Shown here: piece after piece, positions 1 through 8,651 of the stretch
Layout of the letters: the number at the start of each line of letters is the position of its first letter
Position numbering within the stretch: position 1 is the first letter of the stretch
Source: Terriglobales bacterium
GTDB lineage: Bacteria; Acidobacteriota; Terriglobia; Terriglobales; Acidobacteriaceae
Assembly (NCBI GenBank): GCA_035651995.1
Contig: DASRER010000020.1
Coordinates: 62,001 to 126,000, forward strand
Direction: 5' to 3'
DNA length: 64,000 nucleotides
The notes under the pieces: model-generated
Database searches by the model: none
What the model was told of the DNA's origin: nothing
What the model saw: the letters and a program-made list of their open reading frames with translations, nothing else
Translations under genes and position numbers: made by a program

Positions 1-183
1 CGGGCTGATCAGGATCAGCAGGAAGAGCCACTTGTTGTGCCAGAAAAAATTCTTATCGAGCGGCTTGGTGCCGGGCGCGCCGCACTTCACGCAGAAGTTG
101 GGCAGCGTGGCGCCCTGCGGCACGCGCAGCTCGTCACCTTCAAACCCGAGTGAAACAAGAGGTGCTGCTTGCGGAGTAGCCAT
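1..183 (-). CDS. N-terminal part of a CxxC-containing membrane protein (runs off the window)
   Basis: This is a 61-codon open frame starting at an ATG on the minus strand and leaving the window at base 1. The protein begins MATPQAAPLVSLGFEGDEL, has a single CxxC pair (Cys31 and Cys34, in NFCVKCGAP), and then enters a hydrophobic run from about residue 52 (WLFLLILIS), which looks like the first membrane segment. A short zinc-ribbon-like or half-ribbon head before membrane helices is common in uncharacterised bacterial membrane proteins. It is divergent from the ATPase gene at 291. The function cannot be assigned from this fragment. Confidence 0.6.
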   Translation of the reverse strand, partial: MATPQAAPLVSLGFEGDELRVPQGATLPNFCVKCGAPGTKPLDKNFFWHNKWLFLLILISP

Positions 184-290
184 AGCGCGCGAAAGCATAC
201 TCCCGTGCGGCGGGAAGGCAAAAGGAATTTCGGGGTCCGGTTGTGTGGGTATTGCGGCTCCTTCTCTACGCCGTTAAACTCACTGCACGA

Positions 291-1433
291 ATGCTCGTTA
301 CACGTATCACTCTCAAGAACTGGCGGAACTTTCGACAGGTCGACGTCCCAGTTGGCAGCCGTGTTTTCTTGGTTGGTCCAAATGCCTCCGGCAAATCCAA
401 CTTCTTGGATGTATTTGTGTTCCTCAGGGACCTAGCAAAGGCCGGAGGCGGCCTTCAGAAGGCCGTCAGCGACCGTGGCGGAATTTCACGAATTCGTTGC
501 TTGGCGGCGCGGCAGGACCCGGATGTCGAGCTCCAAATCGAACTGGCAGGGGATGACTCGGACAAGTGGACCTATTCGGTTGGTATCAAGCAGGAATCGC
601 GAGGATACAGGCAGCCTTATCTCTCGTTCGAAAGAGTGACGCACAATGGCAGTGATGTCGTCAGTCGGCCAGACAAGAACGATCAACAAGATCCACTGCG
701 ACGCACGCAGACTTATCTGGAACAAATAAGTGCGAACTCACGCTTCCGACCGGTGGCACGCTTCTTTGAAGCGATCGATTATCTTCATCTTGTCCCACAG
801 TTGATCAAGCACCCGGAAGCATTTGTGGGCCCCGTTTTGCCTGGGGATCCTTACGGGAAGAGCTTTCTTGAAAGGGTTGCGAGAACGCCGGAGAAAACCC
901 GCCGCTCGCGACTTCGCCGTATTGAGGCCGCCTTGCGAATCGCGGTTCCTCAGTTGAGCGAACTCTCAGACGTGAAGGACGAGGCCGGCATTCCGCACTT
1001 GGAAGCCGTTTATCGGCATTGGCGGCCAAAAGGAGCGAAACAGCGAGAGGATCAGTTTTCAGATGGGACACTTCGACTCATCGGACTTCTATGGTCCCTG
1101 CTCGAGGGAAGTTCTTTGCTCCTGTTGGAGGAACCCGAGTTATCCCTGAACTCCGGCATTATTCGCAAGCTCCCAGCCTTAATGTACAGAATCCAGAGAC
1201 AGCGGGAACGTCAGCTTATCGTCAGTACCCACAGCCCAGATCTGCTGTCGGATCCAGGAATCGGCGGTGAAGAGATGTTGCTCCTGACACCTTCCGAAGA
1301 GGGCACACGGGTAGAGTTGGCTTCGTCTAATAGCGAAATCAGAGACTTGCTTGAGGGCGGAATGAGCCTCGCGGATGCTGCTATACCGAAGACTGCACCT
1401 GAGGGATTGCCCCAATTGGATCTGTTCCAGTAA
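291..1433 (+). CDS. AAA family ATPase (RecF/OLD-like), first gene of a two-gene cassette
   Basis: A 380-residue ATPase of the SMC/RecF/OLD type. The N-terminus (MLVTRITLKNWRNF) has the usual pattern of such proteins, with Walker A GPNASGKS at residues 29-36, a signature-like SDGTLR just before Walker B (LLLLEEPELSLN, about residue 277), and an H-loop STHSPD near residue 313. I chose the ATG at 291 because the family alignment begins there; an upstream ATG at 243 would add 16 unlikely residues. No OLD-type TOPRIM domain is fused to the C-terminus; a TOPRIM-like protein is instead encoded 2 bases downstream. ATPases of this class paired with a small nuclease-like partner are frequent in phage-defence modules. 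Codon choice is visibly less GC-biased than in the neighbouring gyrA, suggesting acquisition. The defence role is inference. Confidence 0.85.
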   Translation: MLVTRITLKNWRNFRQVDVPVGSRVFLVGPNASGKSNFLDVFVFLRDLAKAGGGLQKAVSDRGGISRIRCLAARQDPDVELQIELAGDDSDKWTYSVGIKQESRGYRQPYLSFERVTHNGSDVVSRPDKNDQQDPLRRTQTYLEQISANSRFRPVARFFEAIDYLHLVPQLIKHPEAFVGPVLPGDPYGKSFLERVARTPEKTRRSRLRRIEAALRIAVPQLSELSDVKDEAGIPHLEAVYRHWRPKGAKQREDQFSDGTLRLIGLLWSLLEGSSLLLLEEPELSLNSGIIRKLPALMYRIQRQRERQLIVSTHSPDLLSDPGIGGEEMLLLTPSEEGTRVELASSNSEIRDLLEGGMSLADAAIPKTAPEGLPQLDLFQ

Positions 1434-1435
1434 AG

Positions 1436-2044
1436 ATGCCGATTCCAGCTAATCTGGCTGTCGAGGACGCACTCAGTGAATCAGTAATCTCTCGCGTGCT
1501 CGCTTTCGTTGATCGAGACTACGCGGTTCGCACCATATACAGTCGTGGCGGGTACGGCTACCTCAAAAAGAACATCGGAGGATTCAATAATGCCGCAAAG
1601 AGTGTTCCTTACATAATTTTGACGGACCTGAACTCCTATGGCTGTCCGCCCGAACTGATTGAAGACTGGTTAAGAGCCCCTCTGAGTGCGAATCTTATCT
1701 TGCGGGTCGCGATCCGAGAGGTGGAAGCTTGGCTCTTAGCAGACCGGCAGGCGGCCTCAAGATTTCTCGGCGTGGGGCTGGCCGCGATTCCGGGAGATCC
1801 TGAAAGCATTCGCGATCCAAAGGAAAAGTTGATCGAAATTGCGCGCGGCTCCCGAAGAAGGCAGATTCGGGACGATATCTGTCCTCGTCCGGGAAGTACA
1901 AGCAAGATAGGTCCGAACTACAACGCTGCGTTGTCCCGATTTGTTGCGAGCGCCTGGAATCCCGGCCTCGCCAGTGCCAACTCGCCCAGCTTATCGAAAG
2001 CAATTCAGCGATTGCGCGAATTCGTACCGAGTTGGGCTCGATAA
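1436..2044 (+). CDS. DUF4276/TOPRIM-like partner of the upstream ATPase
   Basis: A 202-residue protein whose start lies 2 bases after the ATPase stop, so the two are almost certainly co-translated. It has an early acidic motif (VEDALSE, residues 9-15), a strand-plus-acid motif ILTDLN near residue 60, and a conserved-looking block REVEAWLLAD near residue 94. This arrangement, Glu first, then D-x-D/N, then E..EAWLLAD, is the pattern I associate with DUF4276-type TOPRIM-fold proteins that accompany AAA ATPases. The TOPRIM assignment is by motif only. In known ATPase/TOPRIM pairs such as PARIS the second protein is a toxic nuclease released on infection; whether this pair works that way is unknown. 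The C-terminal half is basic and has no motif I recognise. Confidence 0.65.
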   Translation: MPIPANLAVEDALSESVISRVLAFVDRDYAVRTIYSRGGYGYLKKNIGGFNNAAKSVPYIILTDLNSYGCPPELIEDWLRAPLSANLILRVAIREVEAWLLADRQAASRFLGVGLAAIPGDPESIRDPKEKLIEIARGSRRRQIRDDICPRPGSTSKIGPNYNAALSRFVASAWNPGLASANSPSLSKAIQRLREFVPSWAR

Positions 2045-2056
2045 TCCCTCTGTCGC

Positions 2057-4699
2057 CTACTGTATCAGCCCGCCGTTCTCTTCCTTCTCTTCCGGCGGGA
2101 TGACCACCGCCGCCGCCACCTTGTCGCCGGCATCGAGCGAGAGCAGGCGCACGCCCTGCGTCGAGCGGCCGGCTTCGCGAATGGACGCCGTGTTCATCCG
2201 GATGATCTTGCCGTAGTGGCTGATGACCATCGCTTCCGACTGCTCGTCCACCAGCATGATCGAGACCACGCGGCCGTTGCGCTCGGTGGTCTTCACGTTG
2301 ATCACGCCTTTGCCGCCGCGATGCGTCAGGCGGTACTCGTCCACCGGCGTGCGCTTGCCGTAGCCGTTTTCGGTGACGCTCAGGATCAGGTTGGCGTGCA
2401 CGGCCGCCTCGCCCTTGCCGCTGGCCTTGGCCGTCTCGGCCGCCTTGCCGTTCGTCGCGCCGGGACGCGGCGTAATCGCCATGCCAACCACGTAGTCGCC
2501 CTTCTCCAGGTCCATGCCGCGGACGCCGAACGCCGGCCGGCCCATGGGACGCGCTTCTTCTTCGTCGAAGCGCACCGCCATGCCCTCGTGCGAGGCGAGG
2601 AAGACGATCTGCCTGCCATCGGTGAGCGAAGCGGCGACCAGTTCATCGCCCGAATCAATGCCGATGGCGATAATGCCGCGCGACATCACGTTGCAGAAGT
2701 CGGTGAGCGGCGTTTTCTTCACGGTGCCATTGCGCGTGGCGAAGAAGACGTACTTGCCTTCCTCTTCCAGGTCGCGGACCGGCAGCATCGCCTTCACGCT
2801 CTCGCCCGGCTGCAGCGACACCAGGTTCGAAATGCTCTTGCCCTTGCCGGCCGCGCCGACGTCGGGAATTTCGTACACCTTGAGCCAGTACACCCGCCCC
2901 GTGTTGGTGAAGATGAGCAGGTAGGCGTGCGTCGAGGCGATGAACAGGTACTCGACGAAGTCCTCGTCGCGCGTTTTCATCCCTGTGCGCCCGGTGCCGC
3001 CGCGGCGCTGCTGCCGGTAGGTCGAGATCGGCGTGCGCTTCAGGTAGCCGGAGTGGCTCACCGTGATGGCCACTTCTTCGTCGGCGATCAGGTCTTCCAG
3101 CTTGATCTCGGCTGCTTCGTCGAGGATCTGCGTGCGGCGCTCGTCGCCGTAGTCTTTGCGGACCTGCTCCAGTTCTTTGATGATCACGCCGCGCAGCTTC
3201 TTCTCGCTGGCGAGGATGGCTTCGTATTCCTCGATGCGCTCGCGCACTTCCTTCAGCTCGTTCACGATCTCGTCGATGGAGAGCCGCGTGAGGCGGTGCA
3301 GTTGCAGTTCGAGGATGGCGTCAGCCTGCTTCGCCGTGAACGGATGGTCGAGCCTGGGCCGTCGCGTGGAGATGCCTTTCAGGTTGACGTCAATCGTCTT
3401 GCCGGCGAAGTATCCCACCAGGTTGTCGCGCGCCTCGCCGCGATTGGCGCTGCCGCGGATGATGGCGATGACCGCGTCAATGTGGTCGAGCGCGATCTTG
3501 TAGCCTTCCAGGATGTGCTCGCGTTCGCGCGCCCGCGCCAGCAGGAACGCCGTGCGTCGGCGCACCACGTCCACGCGATGATCGATGAAGTGCTGGATGG
3601 CCGCAATCAGGCCCATCTCGCGCGGCTGGCCGTTCACCACGGCCAGGAAGATCATGCTGAAGCTCTCCTGCATCTGGGTGTGCTTGTAGAGCTGGTTGAG
3701 CACGATCTGCGGCTCGGCGCCGCGCTTCAGCTCCACCACGATGCGCATGCCGTCGCGGTCGCTCTCGTCGCGCACGTCGCTGACGTCGTCGATTACTTTT
3801 TCGAGCACCAGGTCGGCGATGCGCTTGATGAGCGTCGATTTGTTCACCTGGTACGGAATCTCGGTGATGATCACCGCCTGGCGGTCTTTGCTGATGTTCT
3901 CGATCGCCGCCTTGGCGCGCATCACGAAGCGCCCGCGGCCCGATTTGTAAGCGTCGGCAATGCCCTGGCGCCCATAGATGAAAGCGCCCGTCGGAAAATC
4001 GGGGCCTTTGACGAACTTCAGCATCTCGCTGAGCGGCGCGCTGGGGTTGTTTACCAGGTGGATGGTCGCGTCGATGATCTCGGTCAGATTGTGCGGCGGA
4101 ATGTTGGTCGCCATGCCGACGGCGATTCCGTTCGACCCGTTGATCAGCAGGTTCGGGACCTTGGTCGGCAGCACCGTGGGCTCGGTCGTCGTGTTGTCGA
4201 AGTTGGCGACGAAGTCCACCGTGTCCTTGTCGATATCGGCCAGCAGCTCTTCCGCAATCCGCGTCATGCGGCATTCGGTGTACCGGTAGGCAGCCGGCGG
4301 ATCGCCGTCCACTGAACCGAAGTTGCCCTGCCCGTCCACCAGCGGATAGCGCAACGAGAAGTCCTGCGCCATGCGGACGAGCGCGTCGTACAGCGCCTCA
4401 GGATTGTGCGGGTGATACTTGCCCAGCGCCTCGCCCACCACCTTGGCGCACTTCAGGTGCTTGCGGTTGTGCAGCAGGCCCATTTCGTACATCGCGTAGA
4501 GCACGCGGCGATGCACCGGCTTCAGGCCGTCGTAAATGTCGGGCAGCGCGCGCCCGATGATCACCGACATCGAATAGTCGAGGTACGAGCGCCGCATCTC
4601 CTCTTCAATGTTGATGGGCTGCACATTGGTCGCACCCGGACCTTGTCCGTCGCCGCCGGGGGGATTCAGAGGGAGTTGGGGATTCTGTTCGTCAGCCAT
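2057..4699 (-). CDS. gyrA: DNA gyrase subunit A
   Basis: The 880-residue A subunit of DNA gyrase, which cuts and rejoins DNA during ATP-driven negative supercoiling. The breakage-reunion domain is intact: the active-site tyrosine is Tyr140 in RYTE, with the flanking [12 protein letters not shown] block. The C-terminal beta-pinwheel carries the GyrA box as QRRGGTG near residues 563-569, which separates it from ParC. Length is close to the E. coli protein (875). The quinolone-determining region is odd: the usual HPHGDS reads HPHNPE, so the position equivalent to E. coli Ser83 is Glu101, while the acidic residue equivalent to Asp87 is kept (Asp105). gyrB is not in the window. A TATAAT box lies about 160 bases upstream. 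It converges with the defence-like cassette, with only 12 bases between stops. Confidence 0.97.
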   Translation of the reverse strand: MADEQNPQLPLNPPGGDGQGPGATNVQPINIEEEMRRSYLDYSMSVIIGRALPDIYDGLKPVHRRVLYAMYEMGLLHNRKHLKCAKVVGEALGKYHPHNPEALYDALVRMAQDFSLRYPLVDGQGNFGSVDGDPPAAYRYTECRMTRIAEELLADIDKDTVDFVANFDNTTTEPTVLPTKVPNLLINGSNGIAVGMATNIPPHNLTEIIDATIHLVNNPSAPLSEMLKFVKGPDFPTGAFIYGRQGIADAYKSGRGRFVMRAKAAIENISKDRQAVIITEIPYQVNKSTLIKRIADLVLEKVIDDVSDVRDESDRDGMRIVVELKRGAEPQIVLNQLYKHTQMQESFSMIFLAVVNGQPREMGLIAAIQHFIDHRVDVVRRRTAFLLARAREREHILEGYKIALDHIDAVIAIIRGSANRGEARDNLVGYFAGKTIDVNLKGISTRRPRLDHPFTAKQADAILELQLHRLTRLSIDEIVNELKEVRERIEEYEAILASEKKLRGVIIKELEQVRKDYGDERRTQILDEAAEIKLEDLIADEEVAITVSHSGYLKRTPISTYRQQRRGGTGRTGMKTRDEDFVEYLFIASTHAYLLIFTNTGRVYWLKVYEIPDVGAAGKGKSISNLVSLQPGESVKAMLPVRDLEEEGKYVFFATRNGTVKKTPLTDFCNVMSRGIIAIGIDSGDELVAASLTDGRQIVFLASHEGMAVRFDEEEARPMGRPAFGVRGMDLEKGDYVVGMAITPRPGATNGKAAETAKASGKGEAAVHANLILSVTENGYGKRTPVDEYRLTHRGGKGVINVKTTERNGRVVSIMLVDEQSEAMVISHYGKIIRMNTASIREAGRSTQGVRLLSLDAGDKVAAAVVIPPEEKEENGGLIQ

Positions 4700-4702
4700 T
4701 GT

Positions 4703-4732
4703 CCGTTCTCGGTTCTCAGTTCTCCGTCTTCA
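4703..4732. repeat. Heptad array (GTTCTC type), single arm
   Basis: Directly upstream of the gyrA start there are four degenerate 7-base units (CGTTCTC, GGTTCTC, AGTTCTC, CGTCTTC). No inverted partner is evident nearby. The same unit appears in the inverted element at 31816-31888. Confidence 0.5.
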
Positions 4733-4857
4733 GCGAGCCGAAACGCGGGATCGATTCGCATACACCAAGCGCGTTCTTGCGGGCTGGATTTGAGGCGGGC
4801 GCAAGCGCGATAAGTGATTGCATTTACAGGATGTTAACCGCGTTATGAGCTGATGGA

Positions 4858-4887
4858 ATTATACCACGAGCAGCGCCTGTTTTCGAA
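4858..4887 (-). promoter_or_regulatory. Candidate sigma-70-type promoter of gyrA
   Basis: On the minus strand a perfect TATAAT is found at 4863-4858. Eighteen bases further upstream is TTCGAA, a poor match to the -35 hexamer. The predicted transcript would have a leader of about 150 bases before the gyrA ATG. The -10 is convincing, the -35 is weak. Confidence 0.5.
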
Positions 4888-5002
4888 GCGCTGGACCGTC
4901 AAACCGCGCAGACGCGGGGGCGCTTAGGAAACAGCATCTGATTTGAAAACAGGACCAGGGTAGCGAAGTTCCGCGTCTCGGCGCCTCCGCGGTTGCAAGC
5001 CC

Positions 5003-5830
5003 TTATCCCTTGGGCAGCGTAATGGGCGTGCCACGCTCGTCGTTGACCTTCGTGGTCGCGTCCAGGTCAATGTCGCTGAGCGGGATCTTGCGCGTCAGGT
5101 GGTCGGTCAGGTCCCAGAAGGTTTGTCCGACGATGACGTAGTTGTGTACTTCGCGGCGGCGCCCGTCTTTGTATACCAGCAGGACGTTGATGTCCGGTGA
5201 CGACTGGGCCTTGGCCGGCTCCTTCGTCGGCGGAACTTCCATCACTTCGGGACGCACTACCCGCGCTGAAGGCGTCTGGTCTTCTTCAGCTACATCCGAG
5301 CGCGGGCGGCGGCGTGGCTCGTCGCGGCGCGAATCTTCGCGGTCGTCGAGGTAGTGCTCGCCGTAGCGCTCATCGTCCTGCTGCTGCGAGTACACCGGCT
5401 GCTCGTAGCGGCTGGAATTCGACATTGTCCCGTACTGAACGACGCCGCCGGGCGCGACCACGGGATCGTCAATCGAGTGCGGCTGGTACACGAGCGGGTA
5501 GCCGCCGTAATATCCGCCGTACACAGGAACGTACACCGGCACCACAACCGGGAAGCGTCCGCGTCCGCGAAAGCCGCCGTGAAAGCCGCTCAGGCGCCCG
5601 TCGAAGCGCGGGTCCCTGATGATGACGTTGCCGCCGAACCCGCCCTTGGACCCGACAAAGCCGCCGAACGAATTGATCCCGGCGGGAACACCGGGAGCTC
5701 CAAAGCGTCCCGGCGTAACCGACGTAACCGAAGGCGGGATGCCGTGGAACGTCACCTGCGCCTGCGCGAGTGGAAGTGCGATGAACGAAATGCCGACGAC
5801 TAGGGATACAAAACTGATGACCCGGCGCAT
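5003..5830 (-). CDS. Secreted protein of unknown function
   Basis: A 275-residue exported protein with a clear signal peptide (MRRVISFVSLVVGISFIALPLAQAQ, given here as residues 1-25). The mature part has a Gly/Phe-rich low-complexity stretch (about residues 45-90), a Tyr/Pro/Val segment, a strongly charged Arg/Asp/Glu stretch (about 150-190), and a better ordered C-terminal module of some 60 residues containing LLVYKDGRRREVHNYVIVG. The C-terminal module resembles a short domain seen at the end of many secreted acidobacterial proteins, but I know no function for it. It is monocistronic as far as can be seen. Confidence 0.75.
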   Translation of the reverse strand: MRRVISFVSLVVGISFIALPLAQAQVTFHGIPPSVTSVTPGRFGAPGVPAGINSFGGFVGSKGGFGGNVIIRDPRFDGRLSGFHGGFRGRGRFPVVVPVYVPVYGGYYGGYPLVYQPHSIDDPVVAPGGVVQYGTMSNSSRYEQPVYSQQQDDERYGEHYLDDREDSRRDEPRRRPRSDVAEEDQTPSARVVRPEVMEVPPTKEPAKAQSSPDINVLLVYKDGRRREVHNYVIVGQTFWDLTDHLTRKIPLSDIDLDATTKVNDERGTPITLPKG

Positions 5831-5923
5831 GGCAGATTCTACTCCGCTTTTCTCTAACTAGTTGGATGTAAAAGAGACGCTGGCAGACGCCAAATCTTGC
5901 AGAGCAGCGTTCAGCACAGCTCG

Positions 5924-6015
5924 GCTGCCGAACCGCGGAATTGCCGGAGCGCCGAATAGACCAACGGTCGTGCCACTTGCGGGTTTCAATTCGGCCGTTC
6001 CGCAGTTCGGCAATT
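5924..6015. repeat. Inverted octad element (TTGCCGAA type)
   Basis: The left arm has 8-base units CTGCCGAA, CCGCGGAA, TTGCCGGA, GCGCCGAA. After about 35 bases, the right arm read on the minus strand gives TTGCCGAA, CTGCGGAA, CGGCCGAA. It ends 6 bases before the stop codon of the radical SAM gene. Confidence 0.75.
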
Positions 6016-6021
6016 AATCAG

Positions 6022-7068
6022 CTAGTTGGTTTCGATCTGCACAAGCTCCGGCTCGACCGCGGCGGGCGAGGGAGCAGCCGCCGGCTCCGGCGCCGGATGC
6101 TGCGGAGCGCGATACCAGTCCATGTAAGCGGTCTGGTGCGAGCACGAGATGGTGCACAGCGGCGCGCACGGCTTCTCGGTGAGGAACTCGCGGCGGATGT
6201 CCTCAACCGTGTACTCGGCAATCGGCTTGGCGGGATAGCCGCGCTGCTGCGAGCAGTAGTGCACCAGCCCGTCCTCGCAGATGTACAGGTACCGCGCGCC
6301 GGCGCGGCAGCGCCACTCATTCGGCAGGCCGCGCGCGATATTGTCCTGGAACTTGTTCAGGCGCGAGTAGCTCGACTTGTTCAGCCGCTTCATCTGCTCG
6401 TACACGGCGAACGACTCGGGATCAAGCGGGCGCAGCTTCCCGGTGCCGTCGTGAATGATGCCGACGGTCGAGGTGAAGCCCAGCTCGATGGCGCGGTTTC
6501 CGATCACCAGCGCGTCCTGCGGCGTCTTGATTCCGGCGCCGACCACCGAATTGATGTTCACGTGGAACTCGGCGTAGTCAGCCAGCAGTTGCAGCTTCTT
6601 GTCGAGCACCTTCAGGCTCTTCATCGAGACCTCGTCAGGTTGGACGTTGTCGATGGAGATCTGCAGGTGCTCCAGGCCCGCCCGGTTCAGCCGCTCGATC
6701 CGCTCGGCGGTGAGCAGGTAGCCGTTGGTGATCATCGCCGCCAGCATGCCGTGGCGCCGGATGCGGCGGATAATGTCGTCGAGCTCGGGATGCAGCAGCG
6801 GCTCGCCGCCGCTGACCACGATCAGCGTTGTTCCCAGCCGCGCCAGGTGGTCGATCCGGCGCAGCATCTCCTCCAGTGGCACGGGCTTGGAGACGTCGTC
6901 GTACTCGTTGCAGTAGGCGCAGCTCAGATTGCAGCGCCGCATGGGGACGATGTGCGCCTGCACGGGGTGGTCGGTTGAGGCGACCCCGCGAACGATCATC
7001 TTGAATTCACGCCAGCGTCGGCTCATGGCCAGCGCGTGGCGGCGCACTCTGGGGGACAGCTTCGCCAT
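6022..7068 (-). CDS. Radical SAM enzyme with Cys-rich C-terminal region
   Basis: A 348-residue radical S-adenosylmethionine protein. The 4Fe-4S cluster motif CNLSCAYC (Cys46, Cys50, Cys53) is preceded by the PMRR stretch typical of the fold, and the SAM-contact motif [10 protein letters not shown] and the later ITNGYLL follow. The C-terminal third carries more cysteines ([35 protein letters not shown]), which fits a SPASM-like auxiliary cluster region. A Pro/Ala-rich tail of about 35 residues ends the protein. Neighbours give no peptide substrate or pathway, so the reaction is unknown. Start at ATG 7068 gives a basic N-terminal helix ([16 protein letters not shown]) that could bind a membrane surface. 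Confidence 0.85.
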   Translation of the reverse strand: MAKLSPRVRRHALAMSRRWREFKMIVRGVASTDHPVQAHIVPMRRCNLSCAYCNEYDDVSKPVPLEEMLRRIDHLARLGTTLIVVSGGEPLLHPELDDIIRRIRRHGMLAAMITNGYLLTAERIERLNRAGLEHLQISIDNVQPDEVSMKSLKVLDKKLQLLADYAEFHVNINSVVGAGIKTPQDALVIGNRAIELGFTSTVGIIHDGTGKLRPLDPESFAVYEQMKRLNKSSYSRLNKFQDNIARGLPNEWRCRAGARYLYICEDGLVHYCSQQRGYPAKPIAEYTVEDIRREFLTEKPCAPLCTISCSHQTAYMDWYRAPQHPAPEPAAAPSPAAVEPELVQIETN

Positions 7069-7148
7069 AGCTGAATTCAGGTATTAGAACACACGTTTTG
7101 GCCTGGAATGCAGGCCAAGTCGTTGACCGGCTGGTTTTTAAAGCCGAA

Positions 7149-7228
7149 CGGTAATAACGGTAATCGGGCGATCCAGCGCCGGACGGCCTTCCGCTCACCC
7201 GCGCGCCCGATCGCCCGACAACCCGATG
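7149..7228. repeat. Inverted octad element (ATCGGGCG type)
   Basis: The left arm contains TAATCGGG, CGATCCAG, CGCCGGAC. The right arm on the minus strand reads GCATCGGG, TTGTCGGG, CGATCGGG. It ends one base from the TAA of the DinB gene. Confidence 0.65.
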
Positions 7229-7229
7229 C

Positions 7230-7790
7230 TTACCTCCGCGGTTGCGCGCTGGGCGGCAGGATCCCGTTCAGCCGCAGGTACGTCGCCGCGGCGGCGTAGT
7301 GGTCGGCCAGGTCAACCGGCAGCTCCACCACGGCCTGCGCGCGAGGAACTTTGCGGCTTCCGCGCCAGTCCACCTGGTCGCCGAGCTTGGAGTCGTCCAC
7401 CTTGGCGAGCGCCTGCCCGCAGAAGTCGAACGACTGCTTGAGGGCGGCAACGAGCTTGTCCTTGCCGTCGCTGTCTTTCACCGCGTCGATCTCGGCGGGC
7501 GCCGTCAGGCCGTCGGCGAACTTCGAGCAAACGAAGGCATTCGACTTGGCCACGTGCTCCATCAGCTTGGCGAACGTAATGTGGCCGTCGGTTGGCTTGA
7601 AGTTGTACTTGTCGGCCGGCATCGCGTCTGCCGCGCCGGCCAGGTTGCCTTTCTGCCGGTCGAAGTAACGCTGCACGGTCGAAGTGACCGGGTTTTTGTC
7701 GGGCGCGGCCGCCGGTGCTGCGGCTTGCGCGAAGCTGGCAACAGGTACGGCGATCAATGCGGCAACTGCCATGAGACGTGCAACTTTCAT
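7230..7790 (-). CDS. Exported DinB-family protein
   Basis: A 186-residue protein with a signal peptide (MKVARLMAVAALIAVPVASFAQA) followed by a four-helix DinB/YfiT-type domain. The segment YNFKPTDGHITFAKLMEHVAKSNAF matches the family pattern of a helix carrying a metal-ligand histidine, and DLADHYAAAATYLRLNG supplies the C-terminal histidine. DinB superfamily proteins bind a divalent metal; some are thiol transferases, but no substrate can be read here. Exported DinB proteins are common in Acidobacteriota. The YIP1 gene lies just upstream on the same strand, separated by a heptad array. Confidence 0.8.
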   Translation of the reverse strand: MKVARLMAVAALIAVPVASFAQAAAPAAAPDKNPVTSTVQRYFDRQKGNLAGAADAMPADKYNFKPTDGHITFAKLMEHVAKSNAFVCSKFADGLTAPAEIDAVKDSDGKDKLVAALKQSFDFCGQALAKVDDSKLGDQVDWRGSRKVPRAQAVVELPVDLADHYAAAATYLRLNGILPPSAQPRR

Positions 7791-7812
7791 TCTTCCTCCG
7801 AACGCTTTCTGA

Positions 7813-7847
7813 GCTTAAGGCTTGAAACTCGAAACTTGAAACTGCCG
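7813..7847. repeat. Heptad array (CTTGAAA type), single arm
   Basis: Units CTTAAGG, CTTGAAA, CTCGAAA, CTTGAAA, CTGCCG end exactly at the stop codon of the YIP1 gene. The same unit occurs at 22894-22926 and, inverted, is related to the GTTTCA element at 24949-25040. Confidence 0.65.
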
Positions 7848-8588
7848 TTATGAGAACAGCGCCGCCATCCCCACGCCGATCAGCGTCCCGAACGCCCACC
7901 ATCCGAACACCATGGCCGTGGTGGTGGAGCGCTTCAGCCCGCTGATGCAGGCAAAGCCGATGCCGGCCAGGATCAGCGTCCAAAAGGTGAAAATGTCGAA
8001 CGCCGAGAGCAGCGCATAAAGCGGCGTCCCGACCTGCGCGAAGACGCCGGGATTCGTCGCGATCGGGTTCTGGAACGTGAAGCCTTCGATCCCTATCCCG
8101 AGGAACAGGAACACGATGGCAAGCAAGATCTTGACCAATCCCGGCAAGGCAGCGTACATGGTCACCGCCAGGCACTGGCCAAACTTCGCCTGCGCCGAGG
8201 CGCCAAAGTTCATGGTCGCCATCATGAGCAGCGCAATGATGGTCAGTACCACCAGCTGCACCAGCGGGAACAGGTACGAGATCCCCTTCGTCACCGTCAT
8301 CCCGATGCGCAACTGCCGCTCGCGCTGTTCGGGCGGCGCCTTTTCCAGCCGCTCCATCTGCTTGGGGTTCATCTTCATCTGGTTCATCTGGATGTCGTCC
8401 CAGCCGACCTTCTGCGCGGCGGTCGTGACGAATCCAAACGACACCACGGCCATCAGCAGCCACGCCGCCCACCAGCTCGCGCTGCGGCGAATGTCGTTGA
8501 AGGTCTTGCTGGGCGCGACGAACACATTGATGATGCGCTGCGCCTGCGACAGTGGCGCCTCGCCGGGAACGGCTGTTGCCGTGGCCAT
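7848..8588 (-). CDS. YIP1 family membrane protein
   Basis: A 246-residue polytopic membrane protein of the Yip1 type. The N-terminus (QRIINVFVAPSKTFNDIRRSASWWAAWLL) is the characteristic start of bacterial YIP1 proteins: an amphipathic stretch followed by the first membrane helix. A charged cytoplasmic loop of about 45 residues (KMNPKQMERLEKAPPEQRER) separates helix 1 from four further hydrophobic segments. The role of bacterial YIP1 proteins is unknown. It is in tandem with the DinB gene downstream and the membrane protein gene upstream. Confidence 0.85.
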   Translation of the reverse strand: MATATAVPGEAPLSQAQRIINVFVAPSKTFNDIRRSASWWAAWLLMAVVSFGFVTTAAQKVGWDDIQMNQMKMNPKQMERLEKAPPEQRERQLRIGMTVTKGISYLFPLVQLVVLTIIALLMMATMNFGASAQAKFGQCLAVTMYAALPGLVKILLAIVFLFLGIGIEGFTFQNPIATNPGVFAQVGTPLYALLSAFDIFTFWTLILAGIGFACISGLKRSTTTAMVFGWWAFGTLIGVGMAALFS

Positions 8589-8651
8589 GTCAGGTCTCCT
8601 GGTCTGCGGATGTCGGGGAAGTCGGCGGCGGCATTGTATCGCGAGTAGCGG

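Larger units (their letters stand above)
4700..5002. other. Intergenic region between gyrA and the secreted protein gene
   Basis: About 300 bases with no gene. It holds the short heptad array and the gyrA promoter candidate; the part next to 5002 carries a fragment of the CTCCGCGG-type repeat (around 4970-4995). I see no RNA gene. Confidence 0.5.

Noticed and set aside
2216-4315. 699-codon open frame antisense to gyrA
   Set aside because: It is the complement of a clear gyrA; high GC at third positions keeps the opposite frame free of stops. Composition is rich in Arg, His, Ala, with no domain.
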